From positions 75,282 through 139,281 of the forward strand of contig CAJTPS010000011.1 in NCBI GenBank assembly GCA_910578555.1: 64,000 nucleotides of DNA. The letters run 5' to 3'. Below the pieces are notes generated by a model. The model had not been told where the DNA came from, made no database searches, and worked only from the letters and a program-made list of their open reading frames with translations. The number at the start of each line of letters is the position of its first letter. The first letter of the stretch is position 1. The stretch is from an uncultured Lachnospiraceae bacterium (GTDB lineage Bacteria; Bacillota; Clostridia; Lachnospirales; Lachnospiraceae). Position numbers and translations under genes: made by a program. Positions 25,163 through 34,590 of this stretch are shown in pieces.

Positions 25163-25549
25163 ATGCGTAAGAACAGTGTTAAAAATACCCGTATCAATGG
25201 AGAAGTCCAGCGTGTGCTGGCAGAGATCATCCGGGGCGGGATCAAAGATCCGCGGATTGCCCCGATGACCTCGGTGGTGGCGGTGGAGGTGGCTCCCGAT
25301 TTAAAGACCTGTAAAGCGTGGATTAGCGTGCTGGGCGATGAGCAGGCACAGAAGGATACGTTAGCGGGGCTTAAAAGTGCGGAAGGCTATATCCGTAATC
25401 AGCTTGCAAAGACGATCAATCTGCGCAATACGCCGCAGGTGTATTTCATCATGGATCAGTCCATTGCATACGGAGTGAATATGTCTAAGCTGATAGACGA
25501 AGTGGTAGTAAAACAGGCAGAAGAAGATGAGATGGTAGAAAAAGGTTGA
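25163..25549 (+). CDS. rbfA: Ribosome-binding factor A
   Basis: A 30S assembly and cold-adaptation factor, a single KH-like domain of 128 residues. Typical features are RINGEVQRVLAEIIRGGIKDPRI, MTSVVAVEVAPDLKTCKAWISV and the C-terminal YGVNMSKLIDEV. The ATG at 25163 fits the family start; a GTG 60 bases upstream would add atypical residues. The ribosome site is weak. It lies between infB and nrnA in the usual order. Confidence 0.93.
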   Translation: MRKNSVKNTRINGEVQRVLAEIIRGGIKDPRIAPMTSVVAVEVAPDLKTCKAWISVLGDEQAQKDTLAGLKSAEGYIRNQLAKTINLRNTPQVYFIMDQSIAYGVNMSKLIDEVVVKQAEEDEMVEKG

Positions 25550-25599
25550 AAGAAAAGCGCTTTCAACTATTGAGTATGAGTGCCCGCTGAAGCAGGCAA

Positions 25600-26562
25600 A
25601 TGGGTGTAATGATGAAGATAATGGATGAAGTAAAAGGAGCAAAGTCGATCGCGGTCAGCGGACACGTGAGGCCGGACGGAGACTGTGTCGGATCAGTGAT
25701 GGGGTTGTACCTTTATCTGAAAAAGGAGATGCCGGAGGCACAGGTTGATGCATATCTGGAAAAACCGGCGGAAATCTTCGGCTGTATCGATCATATTGAA
25801 GAAATTAAATCTGAAGTTAATACAGAGCAGGTTTATGACGTATTTATAGCGCTTGACACCGCCGCCGACCGTCTGGGCAATGCGGAACCGGTCTACCGCA
25901 GAGCGAACAAGAAGATCAACATAGATCATCATGTCAGCAACAGAGGCTGCGGTGATGTCAGTATTGTGGAACCGCAGCGGAGTTCCACGGCAGAACTTTT
26001 GTACGACTTGATGGACCCGGAGAAGATCGACGTACAGATCGCTAAGGCAATCTACATCGGTATCATTCATGATACGGGCGTACTGCGGTACTCCAACACA
26101 TCACCCCGTACCCTGCAGATTGCTGCAGAACTTGTTAAATTTGGATTTAATTTCTCGGAGATTATAGAAGAAACTTTCTTTGAGAGAACTTATCTTCAGA
26201 CGCAGATCATGGGAAGAGCAATTCTGGAGAGTGTACGCTTCATGAATGACAGATGTATTGTCAGCATGGTTTCCCGCCGTATGATGGAGTTCTACAGAGT
26301 GACGCCGAAGGATCTGGACGGCATCGTCAATCATCTGCAGTCCGTAAAGGGCGTGGACTGTTCCATCTTTATGTACGAGACAGGTACGTTGGAGTATAAG
26401 GTGAGTATGCGTTCCAACGGCAGGGTGGACGTGTCGGCTGTGGCGCTTAAGTTCGGCGGCGGTGGTCATGTGCGTGCGGCCGGCTGTACGATGAACGGTA
26501 CATATCATGACAATATCAACAACCTTTCCATAGAGATTGCGGAGCAGTTTAAGAATGAATAA
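25600..26562 (+). CDS. nrnA: DHH-family oligoribonuclease/pAp phosphatase (NrnA-like)
   Basis: The protein likely degrades 2-5 nt RNAs and/or dephosphorylates pAp. It has 320 residues with the DHH domain (GHVRPDGDCVGS, ALDTAADRLG, IDHHVSNRG) and the DHHA1 domain ending KFGGGGHVRAAGC. All metal-binding Asp/His are present. Starts at 25600, 25609 or 25612 are all possible because no clear ribosome site is seen. Its end overlaps truB by eight bases. Confidence 0.92.
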   Translation: MGVMMKIMDEVKGAKSIAVSGHVRPDGDCVGSVMGLYLYLKKEMPEAQVDAYLEKPAEIFGCIDHIEEIKSEVNTEQVYDVFIALDTAADRLGNAEPVYRRANKKINIDHHVSNRGCGDVSIVEPQRSSTAELLYDLMDPEKIDVQIAKAIYIGIIHDTGVLRYSNTSPRTLQIAAELVKFGFNFSEIIEETFFERTYLQTQIMGRAILESVRFMNDRCIVSMVSRRMMEFYRVTPKDLDGIVNHLQSVKGVDCSIFMYETGTLEYKVSMRSNGRVDVSAVALKFGGGGHVRAAGCTMNGTYHDNINNLSIEIAEQFKNE

Positions 26563-27571
26563 CACATATAATGGAATCGTAAATGTCTATAAGGAGTCTG
26601 GTTTTACTTCCCATGATGTGGTAGCCAGGCTTCGGGGCATCTGTAAAATGAAGAAAATCGGACATACAGGAACACTCGATCCGGAGGCGGTCGGCGTGCT
26701 TCCTGTATGTTTCGGTTCAGGCACGAAACTCTGTGATCTGCTGACCGATTGGGATAAGGAGTATATCGCCGTGCTTCGTCTGGGGAGGACGACCGACACA
26801 CAGGATATGACGGGACAGATATTGTCGGAATGCACCCAGGAGCAGATGGAAGCGCTGACAGAGGAACGGGTGCGGGAGACAATTTTAAACTTTCAGGGCA
26901 GCTATGACCAGATTCCGCCCATGTATTCTGCGCTTAAGGTGAACGGGAAGAAGCTTTATGAGCTGGCGAGAGCGGGTAAAGAGGTGGAGCGCAGTCCCAG
27001 AGCGGTGCAGATCAGGGAGATCGAGATTTTGGAAACGGAACTGCCGACAGTCAGAATGCGCATTGTCTGCTCTAAAGGAACGTATATCCGGACGCTGTGC
27101 CATGATATCGGCGGACGTCTCGGATGCGGCGGCGTCATGGAGTCCCTTATCAGAAGCAGAGTCGGCATATTCGGGATAGAAGAGGCACTGACACTGGCAG
27201 AACTGGAGAAACTGCGGGACGAAGGAACGATAGCAAGCGTTATTGTATCGCCGGATGCAATTTTTGCCGACTGCCGTGCCGTGATCGTGAATGAATCGGG
27301 CCGCAGGATGGTGCAGAACGGAAACCGGTTAGGGGCGGCGCAGATTGCGCGGACCGTACAGCCGGGACGGGAGGCTGCGCAGCAGACAGACGGGCAGACG
27401 GACTTTACCGGACGGTTGGAGCAAAATACGGACATCAGAGCGTTTGCGGAAGCAGAACAGGTCAGAGTCTATGACGGCAGCGGGAAGTTCTATGGAATCT
27501 ATATCTGCCATGGCGCGGAGGGTATACTGAAACCCGTCAAGATGTTCCTTACTGATCATGATAAACGTTAG
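26555..27571 (+). CDS. truB: tRNA pseudouridine(55) synthase
   Basis: The enzyme makes pseudouridine-55 in the T loop of tRNAs. Motifs are GIVNVYKESGFTSHDVV, KIGHTGTLDPEAVGVLPVC with the catalytic Asp, QIPPMYSALKVNGKKLYELAR, and SKGTYIRTLCHDIG. The 338-residue length includes a lineage-specific insertion near 270-300 (Gln/Thr-rich) before the C-terminal PUA-like part. The ATG at 26555 overlaps the nrnA stop, so translation is coupled. Confidence 0.95.
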   Translation: MNNTYNGIVNVYKESGFTSHDVVARLRGICKMKKIGHTGTLDPEAVGVLPVCFGSGTKLCDLLTDWDKEYIAVLRLGRTTDTQDMTGQILSECTQEQMEALTEERVRETILNFQGSYDQIPPMYSALKVNGKKLYELARAGKEVERSPRAVQIREIEILETELPTVRMRIVCSKGTYIRTLCHDIGGRLGCGGVMESLIRSRVGIFGIEEALTLAELEKLRDEGTIASVIVSPDAIFADCRAVIVNESGRRMVQNGNRLGAAQIARTVQPGREAAQQTDGQTDFTGRLEQNTDIRAFAEAEQVRVYDGSGKFYGIYICHGAEGILKPVKMFLTDHDKR

Positions 27572-27592
27572 GGAAAGCAGGTGCAGAAGAGC

Positions 27593-28555
27593 ATGCAGAT
27601 TATAGAACAAACGACAGATTTTGTGCTGCCGGCAGCGAGTGCGGTCGCCATCGGCAAGTTTGACGGGATTCACCTCGGACACCGGAAGCTGGTTTCCCGG
27701 CTTTTGGAGCACAGGCAGAATGGGCTGCTGGCTACCATTTTTACTTTTGATACCTCTGCTGCCGCTTTTTTCGGGGGAGAGGAAAAGGAACTGACCACCA
27801 GAGCGGAAAAGAGAGCCGTATTCGAAGAGATGGGCATAGATGTGCTTATTGAATTTCCGCTGAACAGGGAGACGGCCGCCACCGAACCGGAGGAATTTGT
27901 GCGCAGGTATCTGGCGGAGCAGATGAAGGCGGCATATATCTGTGCGGGACCGGATGTGTCTTTCGGAAAGAACGGGGCGGGAGATTACGCGCTCTTAGAG
28001 CAGTTTGCAGACAAGTATGGTTATCGGACGGAGTTGATCGAAAAGGTCGGGCTGCCGGACGGAACGGAAATCAGTTCTACTGCGATTCGGGAAGCAGTCA
28101 GACGAGGGAATATGGAGCTTGTCAGAGGTATGCTGGGTAAGCCTTATAGTGTGAGCGGGTGTGTGGAACACGGACGCCGGTTCGGCAGCACTATCGGAAT
28201 GCCCACCGCGAATCTGATTCCGGAGCAGGATAAGCTGCTTCCGCCGAACGGTGTCTATTATTCGAACGTTATTGTCATGGACGGAAAAGAAGGCAAGGGG
28301 TACCGCAGTATCTCCAATGTGGGATGTAAACCGACAGTGAGCGCAGCCGGTCTGGTGGGGATCGAGACGTATCTCTATGATTTCGAGGGAGATCTTTACG
28401 GGAAAGACATTACGGTTATGCTGCAGGCTTTCCGCAGACCGGAACAGAAGTTTGACGATGCGGACGCGCTGCGCAGACAAATGGAGGCGGACATTACGGC
28501 AGGAAGAGAATATACGGCAGCTATGAGCGGAGCGCCTTTGCGAATGGATCGGTGA
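27593..28555 (+). CDS. ribF: Bifunctional riboflavin kinase/FAD synthetase
   Basis: The enzyme turns riboflavin to FMN, then FAD. The N-terminal nucleotidyl transferase domain has AIGKFDGIHLGH (about 20-32) and the C-terminal kinase domain has GRRFGSTIGMPTANL and NVGCKPTV. The product has 320 residues. The ATG at 27593 gives the usual family N-terminus; a GTG at 27581 is also possible and neither has a strong ribosome site. It is the last gene of the operon; the next gene has its own promoter. Confidence 0.93.
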   Translation: MQIIEQTTDFVLPAASAVAIGKFDGIHLGHRKLVSRLLEHRQNGLLATIFTFDTSAAAFFGGEEKELTTRAEKRAVFEEMGIDVLIEFPLNRETAATEPEEFVRRYLAEQMKAAYICAGPDVSFGKNGAGDYALLEQFADKYGYRTELIEKVGLPDGTEISSTAIREAVRRGNMELVRGMLGKPYSVSGCVEHGRRFGSTIGMPTANLIPEQDKLLPPNGVYYSNVIVMDGKEGKGYRSISNVGCKPTVSAAGLVGIETYLYDFEGDLYGKDITVMLQAFRRPEQKFDDADALRRQMEADITAGREYTAAMSGAPLRMDR

Positions 28556-28591
28556 ACTGTCACTGCGGCGGGAGAGAATTTATAATGGGGC

Positions 28592-28620
28592 TTGTCAGTA
28601 TACTTTATTTCCGATAAAAT
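28592..28620 (+). promoter_or_regulatory. Promoter of Na/Pi cotransporter gene
   Basis: TTGTCA (28592-28597), 17-base spacer, TAAAAT (28615-28620), about 57 bases before the ATG. Confidence 0.6.
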
Positions 28621-28676
28621 AGAATCGTGTAGGTTTACGCGGCGAATCAGTACATATGAAGGGAATCTGAAATCAG

Positions 28677-30314
28677 ATGGACATATCGATTATGTTATCC
28701 ATGGCGGGCGGTCTGGGACTGTTCCTGTATGGTATGCGTATTATGAGCGACAGCATTGAGAAAGTTGCCGGCGCAAAATTGAGAGGGATTTTAGAGCGGT
28801 TGACGACCAACCGCTTTACAGGCATATTGGTAGGTATTTTCTTTACGGCCGTGATACAGTCTTCATCGGCGTGTACGGTTATGGTAGTCAGCTTCGTCAA
28901 TTCGGGGCTGATGACGCTGACGCAGGCGGCGGGCGTGATCTTCGGTGCCAATATCGGTACGACGGTGACGGCGCTGCTGGTATCTTTTAAGCTGGAAAAG
29001 GTAGCGCCGGTCATACTGCTGCTGGGTGTGCTGATCATCATGTTCTGCAAGCGGCAGAAGGTTTCCCGGTGGGGTGAAGTCATCATCGGCTTCGGCGTTC
29101 TGTTTATGGGGCTCGGTACGATGTCCGCAGCAATGGCGGGAATGAAAGACTCTCCCGCAGTTTTACATATGTTTGCATCTTTACAGTCACCGATTCTTGC
29201 GGTGATTCTCGGCGCTGTGCTCACAGCGGTGATCCAAAGCTCTTCCGTGACGGTCAGCATCATGGTACTGCTTGCCAATCAGGGGATGATGACTATGGAT
29301 ATCGGCATGTACGTGATTCTGGGCTGTAATATCGGCGCCTGCACTTCGGCGGTGCTTGCTTCCCTGAACGGTAAGAAGGACGCGAAGCGGGCGGCGGCGA
29401 TTCATCTGATCTTTAACGTGATTGGTACGATCATTGTCTATATTATATTCCTGTTCGGCGTAGGGCAGATTGTAGAGGCGCTCACAGCCATTGCGGGAAA
29501 CAATTTGGGACGAGTCGTTGCTTATGCGCATATCTTTATCAAAGTGTTCCAGGTTATCATTATGATGCCTTTTATCAAGGGAATTGTGAAGCTTACTTAT
29601 CTTGTGGTGCCCGGTGATGATAAGAAGGTAGGATATCGGGACAGCTACCAGCTTAAATATATCGGTGAAAAAGTGGTGTTAAACCCTGCTACGGCAGTGG
29701 TGGAGGCGATCAAGGAACTGGATCGTATGGCGTCACTTGCAGATGAGAATTTAAACCGTGCCATGAACGTTCTTCTGACGCTGGAACCCGAGGAGATCGA
29801 GGAAGTGCGGGAAGTGGAGAAGAATATAGACTTCCTGAGCCATGCAATCACCAACTATCTGGTCAAGATCAACCAGACGACGCTGCCCATCGAGGATTTG
29901 AAGAGCATCGGTGCGCTTTTTCATGTTGTCAATGACATCGAGCGGATCGGTGACCATGCGGAAAATATTGCGGAGGCGGCGGAGCGCAGGATCAAGACCG
30001 GCGTGGGATTCTCTAAGGAAGCCCAGAAGGAACTGGGCGAGATGATGAATATGGTCAATACGATTCTGCGGTTCTCCTTCGAGATGTTTGTCAAGAGTAC
30101 GGAGGAGCATGTGGAGGATATCCTGCATCTGGAGGAGGCCATCGACGAGAAGGAGAAAGAACTGCAGCAGAAGCATATCGAGCGTCTGTCGAACAACGAA
30201 TGTACGCCCGAGGCCGGTGCGCTCTTCTCGGATATTGTATCCGGTCTGGAGAGAGTTGCGGATCATGCCGTGAACATTGCGTTTTCCAGCAGTTACGGGG
30301 AGGGGAACGCGTAA
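28677..30314 (+). CDS. Na+/phosphate cotransporter with PhoU-like domain
   Basis: The protein likely imports phosphate with sodium (NptA/PNaS family). Two homologous membrane halves each carry the diagnostic QSSSA/QSSSV motif (about 61 and 186) and the GANIGTT / GCNIGA turns. The C-terminal third (about 340-545) is a helical PhoU-like domain with DIERIGDHAENIAE and ERVADHAVNIA. The length of 545 residues is normal for fused proteins. With ppk and ppx at 47-51 kb it suggests active phosphate management. Confidence 0.92.
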   Translation: MDISIMLSMAGGLGLFLYGMRIMSDSIEKVAGAKLRGILERLTTNRFTGILVGIFFTAVIQSSSACTVMVVSFVNSGLMTLTQAAGVIFGANIGTTVTALLVSFKLEKVAPVILLLGVLIIMFCKRQKVSRWGEVIIGFGVLFMGLGTMSAAMAGMKDSPAVLHMFASLQSPILAVILGAVLTAVIQSSSVTVSIMVLLANQGMMTMDIGMYVILGCNIGACTSAVLASLNGKKDAKRAAAIHLIFNVIGTIIVYIIFLFGVGQIVEALTAIAGNNLGRVVAYAHIFIKVFQVIIMMPFIKGIVKLTYLVVPGDDKKVGYRDSYQLKYIGEKVVLNPATAVVEAIKELDRMASLADENLNRAMNVLLTLEPEEIEEVREVEKNIDFLSHAITNYLVKINQTTLPIEDLKSIGALFHVVNDIERIGDHAENIAEAAERRIKTGVGFSKEAQKELGEMMNMVNTILRFSFEMFVKSTEEHVEDILHLEEAIDEKEKELQQKHIERLSNNECTPEAGALFSDIVSGLERVADHAVNIAFSSSYGEGNA

Positions 30315-30360
30315 CGGGTGCTGTGGCATATTTTTACAGGTGATTTTATATAGAAGGGAT

Positions 30361-30389
30361 TTGACAGAAGCGGAAGTACTTGCTATAAT
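30361..30389 (+). promoter_or_regulatory. Consensus promoter of NlpC/P60 gene
   Basis: TTGACA (30361-30366), 17-base spacer and TATAAT (30384-30389): a perfect vegetative sigma-A match. AATTAC/GTAATT inverted arms overlap the expected start (30387-30401). Confidence 0.85.
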
Positions 30390-30400
30390 TACGTCGTAAT

Positions 30401-30437
30401 TGTTACAGAAATGTTACGAAATATAAAGAAATGTTAA
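30401..30437 (+). promoter_or_regulatory. WalR-like direct-repeat box
   Basis: TGTTAC (30401-30406), five bases, TGTTAC (30412-30417) matches the published WalR/YycF consensus TGTWAH-N5-TGTWAH exactly. A further TGTTAA lies at 30432-30437, 20 bases on. The box is just downstream of the predicted transcription start of a wall hydrolase gene, a position that in Bacillus goes with repression. Confidence 0.6.
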
Positions 30438-30480
30438 GTATAGCGGCAATGACTGCTGTACGTAAGAGGATCAGATAGAC

Positions 30481-31731
30481 ATGAAAAGAAAAGAGATTCT
30501 GTGGCTGCTTACAGGATGTATGCTGTTATTTACCCCGATCAGAGCGGAGGCGGTGACACTGCCGGATCTGCTGCCGATCGGAACGATCAATGTGCCGGAA
30601 GACATGCCGGAGGAGGGAACAGAAGAGATTCCTGATGATGGCCAGAACGGCGGTCAGGCGGACAGCCGCACGGTGGATGGCAGCATCAGCAGTAACACGG
30701 CAGAAGAAAGCGGCACGGGAGAGGATGTGCCGGAAGAGACGACGCAGGATAATCAGGGAGCGGTGGTGGAATCGGGCGATTCTTCCCTGCAGGATATTCT
30801 CGGCGGCGGCGCCATCGGTTCCGTGGCGATTCTGGAAGCCACGAAGACGGAGAAAGAGTATGCCGAGGCATATGAGAAAGCGAAGAACGCGAACTGGGGC
30901 TATACCAATCTGGGAATCGCGCATGTAGACAATAATCTGAATGTACGTGCCGTCGCTGCGGAGGACGGCAAGCTGGTCGGCAAACTGCCTAAGGATGCGG
31001 CGTGCGAGGTGCTGGATTATGACGGCACATGGGCGCATATCAGGTCCGGCAAGGTGGAAGGGTATGTCAGCCAGGAGTATCTGCTCATGGGCATCCCGGC
31101 GAAGCGCCGGGCGGAAGAACTGGCGACGACCGTGGCGTGTGTCAATACGGAAGGTCTGAAAGTCAGGGCAGAGGCGAACACGGACTCAGAGGTGATTACG
31201 CTTGTAGCACAGGGAGAGGAACTGGAAGTGTCCGCGGTAGAGGGCGACTGGGTCAAAGTATATCTGGACGACGAGGAAGTATATGTGTCTGCGGAGTATG
31301 TGGAGGTCAGTTCCGAGCTGGGTACGGCGATCACGATGACGGAACTCTTCTATGGGCAGGGCGTATCCGATATCCGCGTGGATGTATGTCAGTACGCGAA
31401 GGAATTTCTGGGTAATCCTTATGTGTGGGGCGGCACCAGCCTGACGAAAGGAGCGGACTGTTCCGGCTTCGTGCTGAGCGTCTTCAAGAAATACGGCGTG
31501 AGTCTGCCGCACTCTTCCGTGGCACAGTCGAACCTTGGCACTACGATTAAAGTATCGGAGGCGAAACCGGGCGATCTGATTTTCTACGGCAACGGTAAGT
31601 CGATTAATCACGTGGCGATCTATATCGGCGGCGGTCAGGTTATTCACGCCAGCAACCCGAAGTCGGGTATCAGAATCTCCAACACGTCTTACCGGTCACC
31701 GGTCAAGGCGGTACGGATTTTGCACGATTGA
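30481..31731 (+). CDS. Secreted SH3-domain NlpC/P60 peptidoglycan hydrolase
   Basis: The protein likely cleaves gamma-D-Glu-diamino-acid bonds in stem peptides outside the cell. A signal peptide opens it (MKRKEILWLLTGCMLLFTPIRAEA, with a short basic start, hydrophobic core and cleavage after AEA). A long acidic low-complexity stretch follows (about 30-115). Two bacterial SH3 domains (about 150-205 and 225-280) precede the NlpC/P60 domain, with catalytic Cys in DCSGFV (about 327), His in NHVAIYIG (about 375) and the third residue His in VIHAS (about 388). All are intact. Confidence 0.93.
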   Translation: MKRKEILWLLTGCMLLFTPIRAEAVTLPDLLPIGTINVPEDMPEEGTEEIPDDGQNGGQADSRTVDGSISSNTAEESGTGEDVPEETTQDNQGAVVESGDSSLQDILGGGAIGSVAILEATKTEKEYAEAYEKAKNANWGYTNLGIAHVDNNLNVRAVAAEDGKLVGKLPKDAACEVLDYDGTWAHIRSGKVEGYVSQEYLLMGIPAKRRAEELATTVACVNTEGLKVRAEANTDSEVITLVAQGEELEVSAVEGDWVKVYLDDEEVYVSAEYVEVSSELGTAITMTELFYGQGVSDIRVDVCQYAKEFLGNPYVWGGTSLTKGADCSGFVLSVFKKYGVSLPHSSVAQSNLGTTIKVSEAKPGDLIFYGNGKSINHVAIYIGGGQVIHASNPKSGIRISNTSYRSPVKAVRILHD

Positions 31732-31739
31732 GAAAATGC

Positions 31740-31768
31740 TTTACATGGGCAATAGAGTATGATAAAAT
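31740..31768 (+). promoter_or_regulatory. Promoter of rpsO
   Basis: TTTACA (31740-31745), 17-base spacer, TAAAAT (31763-31768). It begins just after the NlpC stop. Confidence 0.7.
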
Positions 31769-31785
31769 AACCAAGTATGAGTTCA

Positions 31786-31887
31786 GCCGACACCCGGAGG
31801 CGGGATACTCCGACCCTATCTTGGTGTCCGGCGGTTGCAGAGGATCATCGGTAAGCGATATGATCCCTGACAGGAAAGGAGATAATC
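31786..31887 (+). promoter_or_regulatory. Structured rpsO leader (candidate S15 autoregulatory RNA)
   Basis: A long hairpin is formed by GCCGACACC (about 31786-31794) with GGTGTCCGGC (about 31823-31832, one bulge), with an inner GGAG/CTCC pair. A second hairpin, GGATCAT (31842-31848) with ATGATCC (31860-31866), stands just before the ribosome site AAAGGAG. S15 represses its own mRNA through leader structures in several bacteria, so autoregulation is likely, but binding is inferred. Confidence 0.6.
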
Positions 31888-32154
31888 ATGATTTCTAAGG
31901 AAAAGAAAACTGCAATTATTAACGAGTATGCGAGAACACCCGGCGACACAGGTTCACCGGAAGTACAGGTGGCGGTTCTTACGGCAAGGATTCAGGAGCT
32001 CACAGAGCACTTGAAAGAGAACCCGAAGGATCATCATTCCAGAAGAGGACTTTTGAAGATGGTTGGCCAGAGACGCGGACTGCTTGCATATTTGAAGGAT
32101 AAGGATATCGAGAGATATCGTGCACTGATCGAGAGACTTGGTCTGAGAAAATAA
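31888..32154 (+). CDS. rpsO: 30S ribosomal protein S15
   Basis: A primary 16S rRNA-binding protein of the central domain. The 88-residue product has the full family pattern: TGSPEVQVAVLTARIQELTEHLKENPKDHHSRRGLL and RRGLLAYLK. AAAGGAG precedes the ATG. It is followed by a terminator and then by pnp, a widely conserved rpsO-pnp arrangement. Confidence 0.98.
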   Translation: MISKEKKTAIINEYARTPGDTGSPEVQVAVLTARIQELTEHLKENPKDHHSRRGLLKMVGQRRGLLAYLKDKDIERYRALIERLGLRK

Positions 32155-32164
32155 TACGGGACGG

Positions 32165-32210
32165 AAGACGGAGGTATGGCCGGAAAAGATCCGGCTTTAT
32201 CCGTCTTTTT
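32165..32210 (+). terminator. Terminator after rpsO
   Basis: AAGACGGA (32165-32172) pairs with TCCGTCTT (32200-32207), with an inner GCCGG/CCGGC stem (32179-32195), followed by a T-rich tail. The rest of the 269-base gap to pnp holds only a weak TGTGC/GCACA hairpin. Confidence 0.75.
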
Positions 32211-32423
32211 CGTTTTATATGGAACAGGTATATTTCTAATAGCGGTTACACGGGCGGAAGAAGTATCCGAGACCACAAATATAGACACAAACAGTAACGA
32301 TTGGTATTTATTGTGCGCGAAAGAATCGTGCACAGGATACGGAAAACGGCAGGTTTGCGGAAATATTTGTAGTTTCGGCATCTTCTGCCTTAAACAATAT
32401 AAAAATAATAAGGAGAGAAGATT

Positions 32424-34514
32424 ATGTACAAGAGTTACACAATGGAACTTGCCGGACGTACCCTTAAGGTAGATATCGGCAGAGTCGGCAAACAGGCGAA
32501 CGGCTGCGCATTCATGCAGTACGGAGAGACCACGGTTCTGTCCACGGCTACCGCTTCGGAGAAGCCGAGGGAGGGGATCGATTTCTTCCCCTGCAGCGTG
32601 GAGTACGAGGAGAAGCTGTATTCCGTAGGTAAGATTCCGGGAGGATTTAATAAGAGAGAGGGTAAGGCATCCGAGAACGCGGTTCTGACGAGCCGTGTCA
32701 TCGACAGACCGATGAGACCCCTGTTCCCGAAGGATTACCGCAATGACGTGACACTGAACAATATGGTTATGAGCGTAGATCCCGAGTGCCGTCCGGAACT
32801 GGTGGCGATGATCGGTACTGCGATCGCAACCTGTATTTCAGATATTCCTTTCAACGGTCCCTGCGCTATGACGCAGATGGGCATGGTTGACGGTGAATTG
32901 ATCGTGAATCCGTCTCAGGAAAAATGGGACAAAGGCGACCTGAAGATGACGGTGGCTTCCACAGCGCAGAAGGTCATGATGATCGAGGCAGGCGCCAATG
33001 AAGTGCCGGAAGAAAAGGTACTTGAGGCAATCTACAAGGCGCATGAGATCAACCAGACGATCATAGAGTTTATCAATAAGATCGTGGCAGAGGTCGGCAA
33101 GCCGAAGCATACGTATGAGAGTTGCGCGATTCCGGCACAGATGTTCGAGGATATGAAGAATATCGTTACACCGGAGGAGATGGAGACGGCAGTCTTTACC
33201 GATGAGAAACAGGTTCGTGAAGAGAACATCCGCAATATCACGGCTAAGCTGGAAGAGGCTTTCGCAGAGAACGAAGAGTATCTGGCGGTCTTAAGCGAGG
33301 CGGTATATCAGTATCAGAAGAAAACGGTTCGTAAGATGATCCTGAAAGATCACAAGCGTCCGGATGGCCGTGCGCTTGACCAGATCAGACCGCTGGCGGC
33401 TGAGGTTGACATCATCCCGAGAGTACACGGTTCCGCCATGTTCACACGCGGACAGACACAGATCTGCAATGTGTGTACGCTCGCTCCGCTTTCAGAGGTT
33501 CAGAGAGTAGACGGACTGGATGAGAACATCACATGTAAGAGATATATGCACCACTATAATTTTCCGTCTTATTCCGTAGGTGAGACGAAAGTCAGCCGCG
33601 GACCGGGACGTAGAGAGATCGGACACGGCGCGCTGGCTGAGAGAGCGTTAATACCGGTTCTTCCTTCCGAGGAGGAGTTCCCTTACGCGATCCGTACCGT
33701 ATCCGAGACATTTGAGTCCAACGGTTCCACTTCCATGGCATCCACATGTGCCTCCTGTATGTCGCTGATGGCGGCGGGTGTGCCGATCAAGAAGATGGTG
33801 GCAGGTATTTCCTGCGGTCTGGTGACAGGCGATACGGATGACGATTTCGTACTGCTGACAGATATTCAGGGTCTGGAAGACTTCTTCGGAGATATGGACT
33901 TTAAGGTAACAGGTACGCATGACGGTATTACGGCGATTCAGATGGATATTAAGATCCATGGTCTGACAAGACCCATCGTGGAAGGTGCGATCGCAAGATG
34001 CCGTGAAGCGAGAGAGTTTATTATGGCAAATTGTATGGTTCCCGCGATCGCGGCACCTCGTAAGGAAGTAGGTCCTTATGCGCCGAAGATCATTTCCATT
34101 CAGATCGATCCGGATAAGATCGGCGACGTGGTAGGACAGCGCGGCAAGACGATCAACGAGATCATTGCGCGGACAGGCGTGAAGATTGATATCACAGACG
34201 AGGGTCAGGTTTCTGTGTGCGGTACGGATAAAGAGATGATGGATAAAGCAGTAGATATGATCAAGACCATCATTATGGACTTTGAGGAAGGACAGATCTT
34301 CAAGGGAACCGTAGTCAGCATCAAGGAATTCGGCGCGTTTATCGAGTTTGCACCGGGCAAGGAAGGTATGGTTCATATTTCAAAGATTGCCAAGGAGAGA
34401 ATTAATCACGTAGAAGATGTGCTGACACTCGGAGATAAAGTGACGGTTGTCTGTCTCGGCAAGGATAAGATGGGCAGAATCAGCTTCTCCATGAAAGATG
34501 TGGCACAGGTTTAG
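32424..34514 (+). CDS. pnp: Polynucleotide phosphorylase
   Basis: A phosphorolytic 3'-5' exoribonuclease of RNA decay. It has 696 residues: RNase PH domain 1, an alpha-helical linker, RNase PH domain 2 (with GPGRREIGHGALAERAL and the catalytic region GDTDDDF...GTHDGITAIQMDIK), then KH (IGDVVGQRGKTINEI) and S1 (FKGTVVSIKEFGAFIEFAPGKEGMVH) domains. All domains are complete. GGAG precedes the ATG. Confidence 0.98.
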   Translation: MYKSYTMELAGRTLKVDIGRVGKQANGCAFMQYGETTVLSTATASEKPREGIDFFPCSVEYEEKLYSVGKIPGGFNKREGKASENAVLTSRVIDRPMRPLFPKDYRNDVTLNNMVMSVDPECRPELVAMIGTAIATCISDIPFNGPCAMTQMGMVDGELIVNPSQEKWDKGDLKMTVASTAQKVMMIEAGANEVPEEKVLEAIYKAHEINQTIIEFINKIVAEVGKPKHTYESCAIPAQMFEDMKNIVTPEEMETAVFTDEKQVREENIRNITAKLEEAFAENEEYLAVLSEAVYQYQKKTVRKMILKDHKRPDGRALDQIRPLAAEVDIIPRVHGSAMFTRGQTQICNVCTLAPLSEVQRVDGLDENITCKRYMHHYNFPSYSVGETKVSRGPGRREIGHGALAERALIPVLPSEEEFPYAIRTVSETFESNGSTSMASTCASCMSLMAAGVPIKKMVAGISCGLVTGDTDDDFVLLTDIQGLEDFFGDMDFKVTGTHDGITAIQMDIKIHGLTRPIVEGAIARCREAREFIMANCMVPAIAAPRKEVGPYAPKIISIQIDPDKIGDVVGQRGKTINEIIARTGVKIDITDEGQVSVCGTDKEMMDKAVDMIKTIIMDFEEGQIFKGTVVSIKEFGAFIEFAPGKEGMVHISKIAKERINHVEDVLTLGDKVTVVCLGKDKMGRISFSMKDVAQV

Positions 34515-34590
34515 AAGTTAAGAAGAGTCTGAACAGTTAACAGGGCTGGAGAGCTGTAACGCTACGGCGATTCAGCCTTGTATGTTCTGA

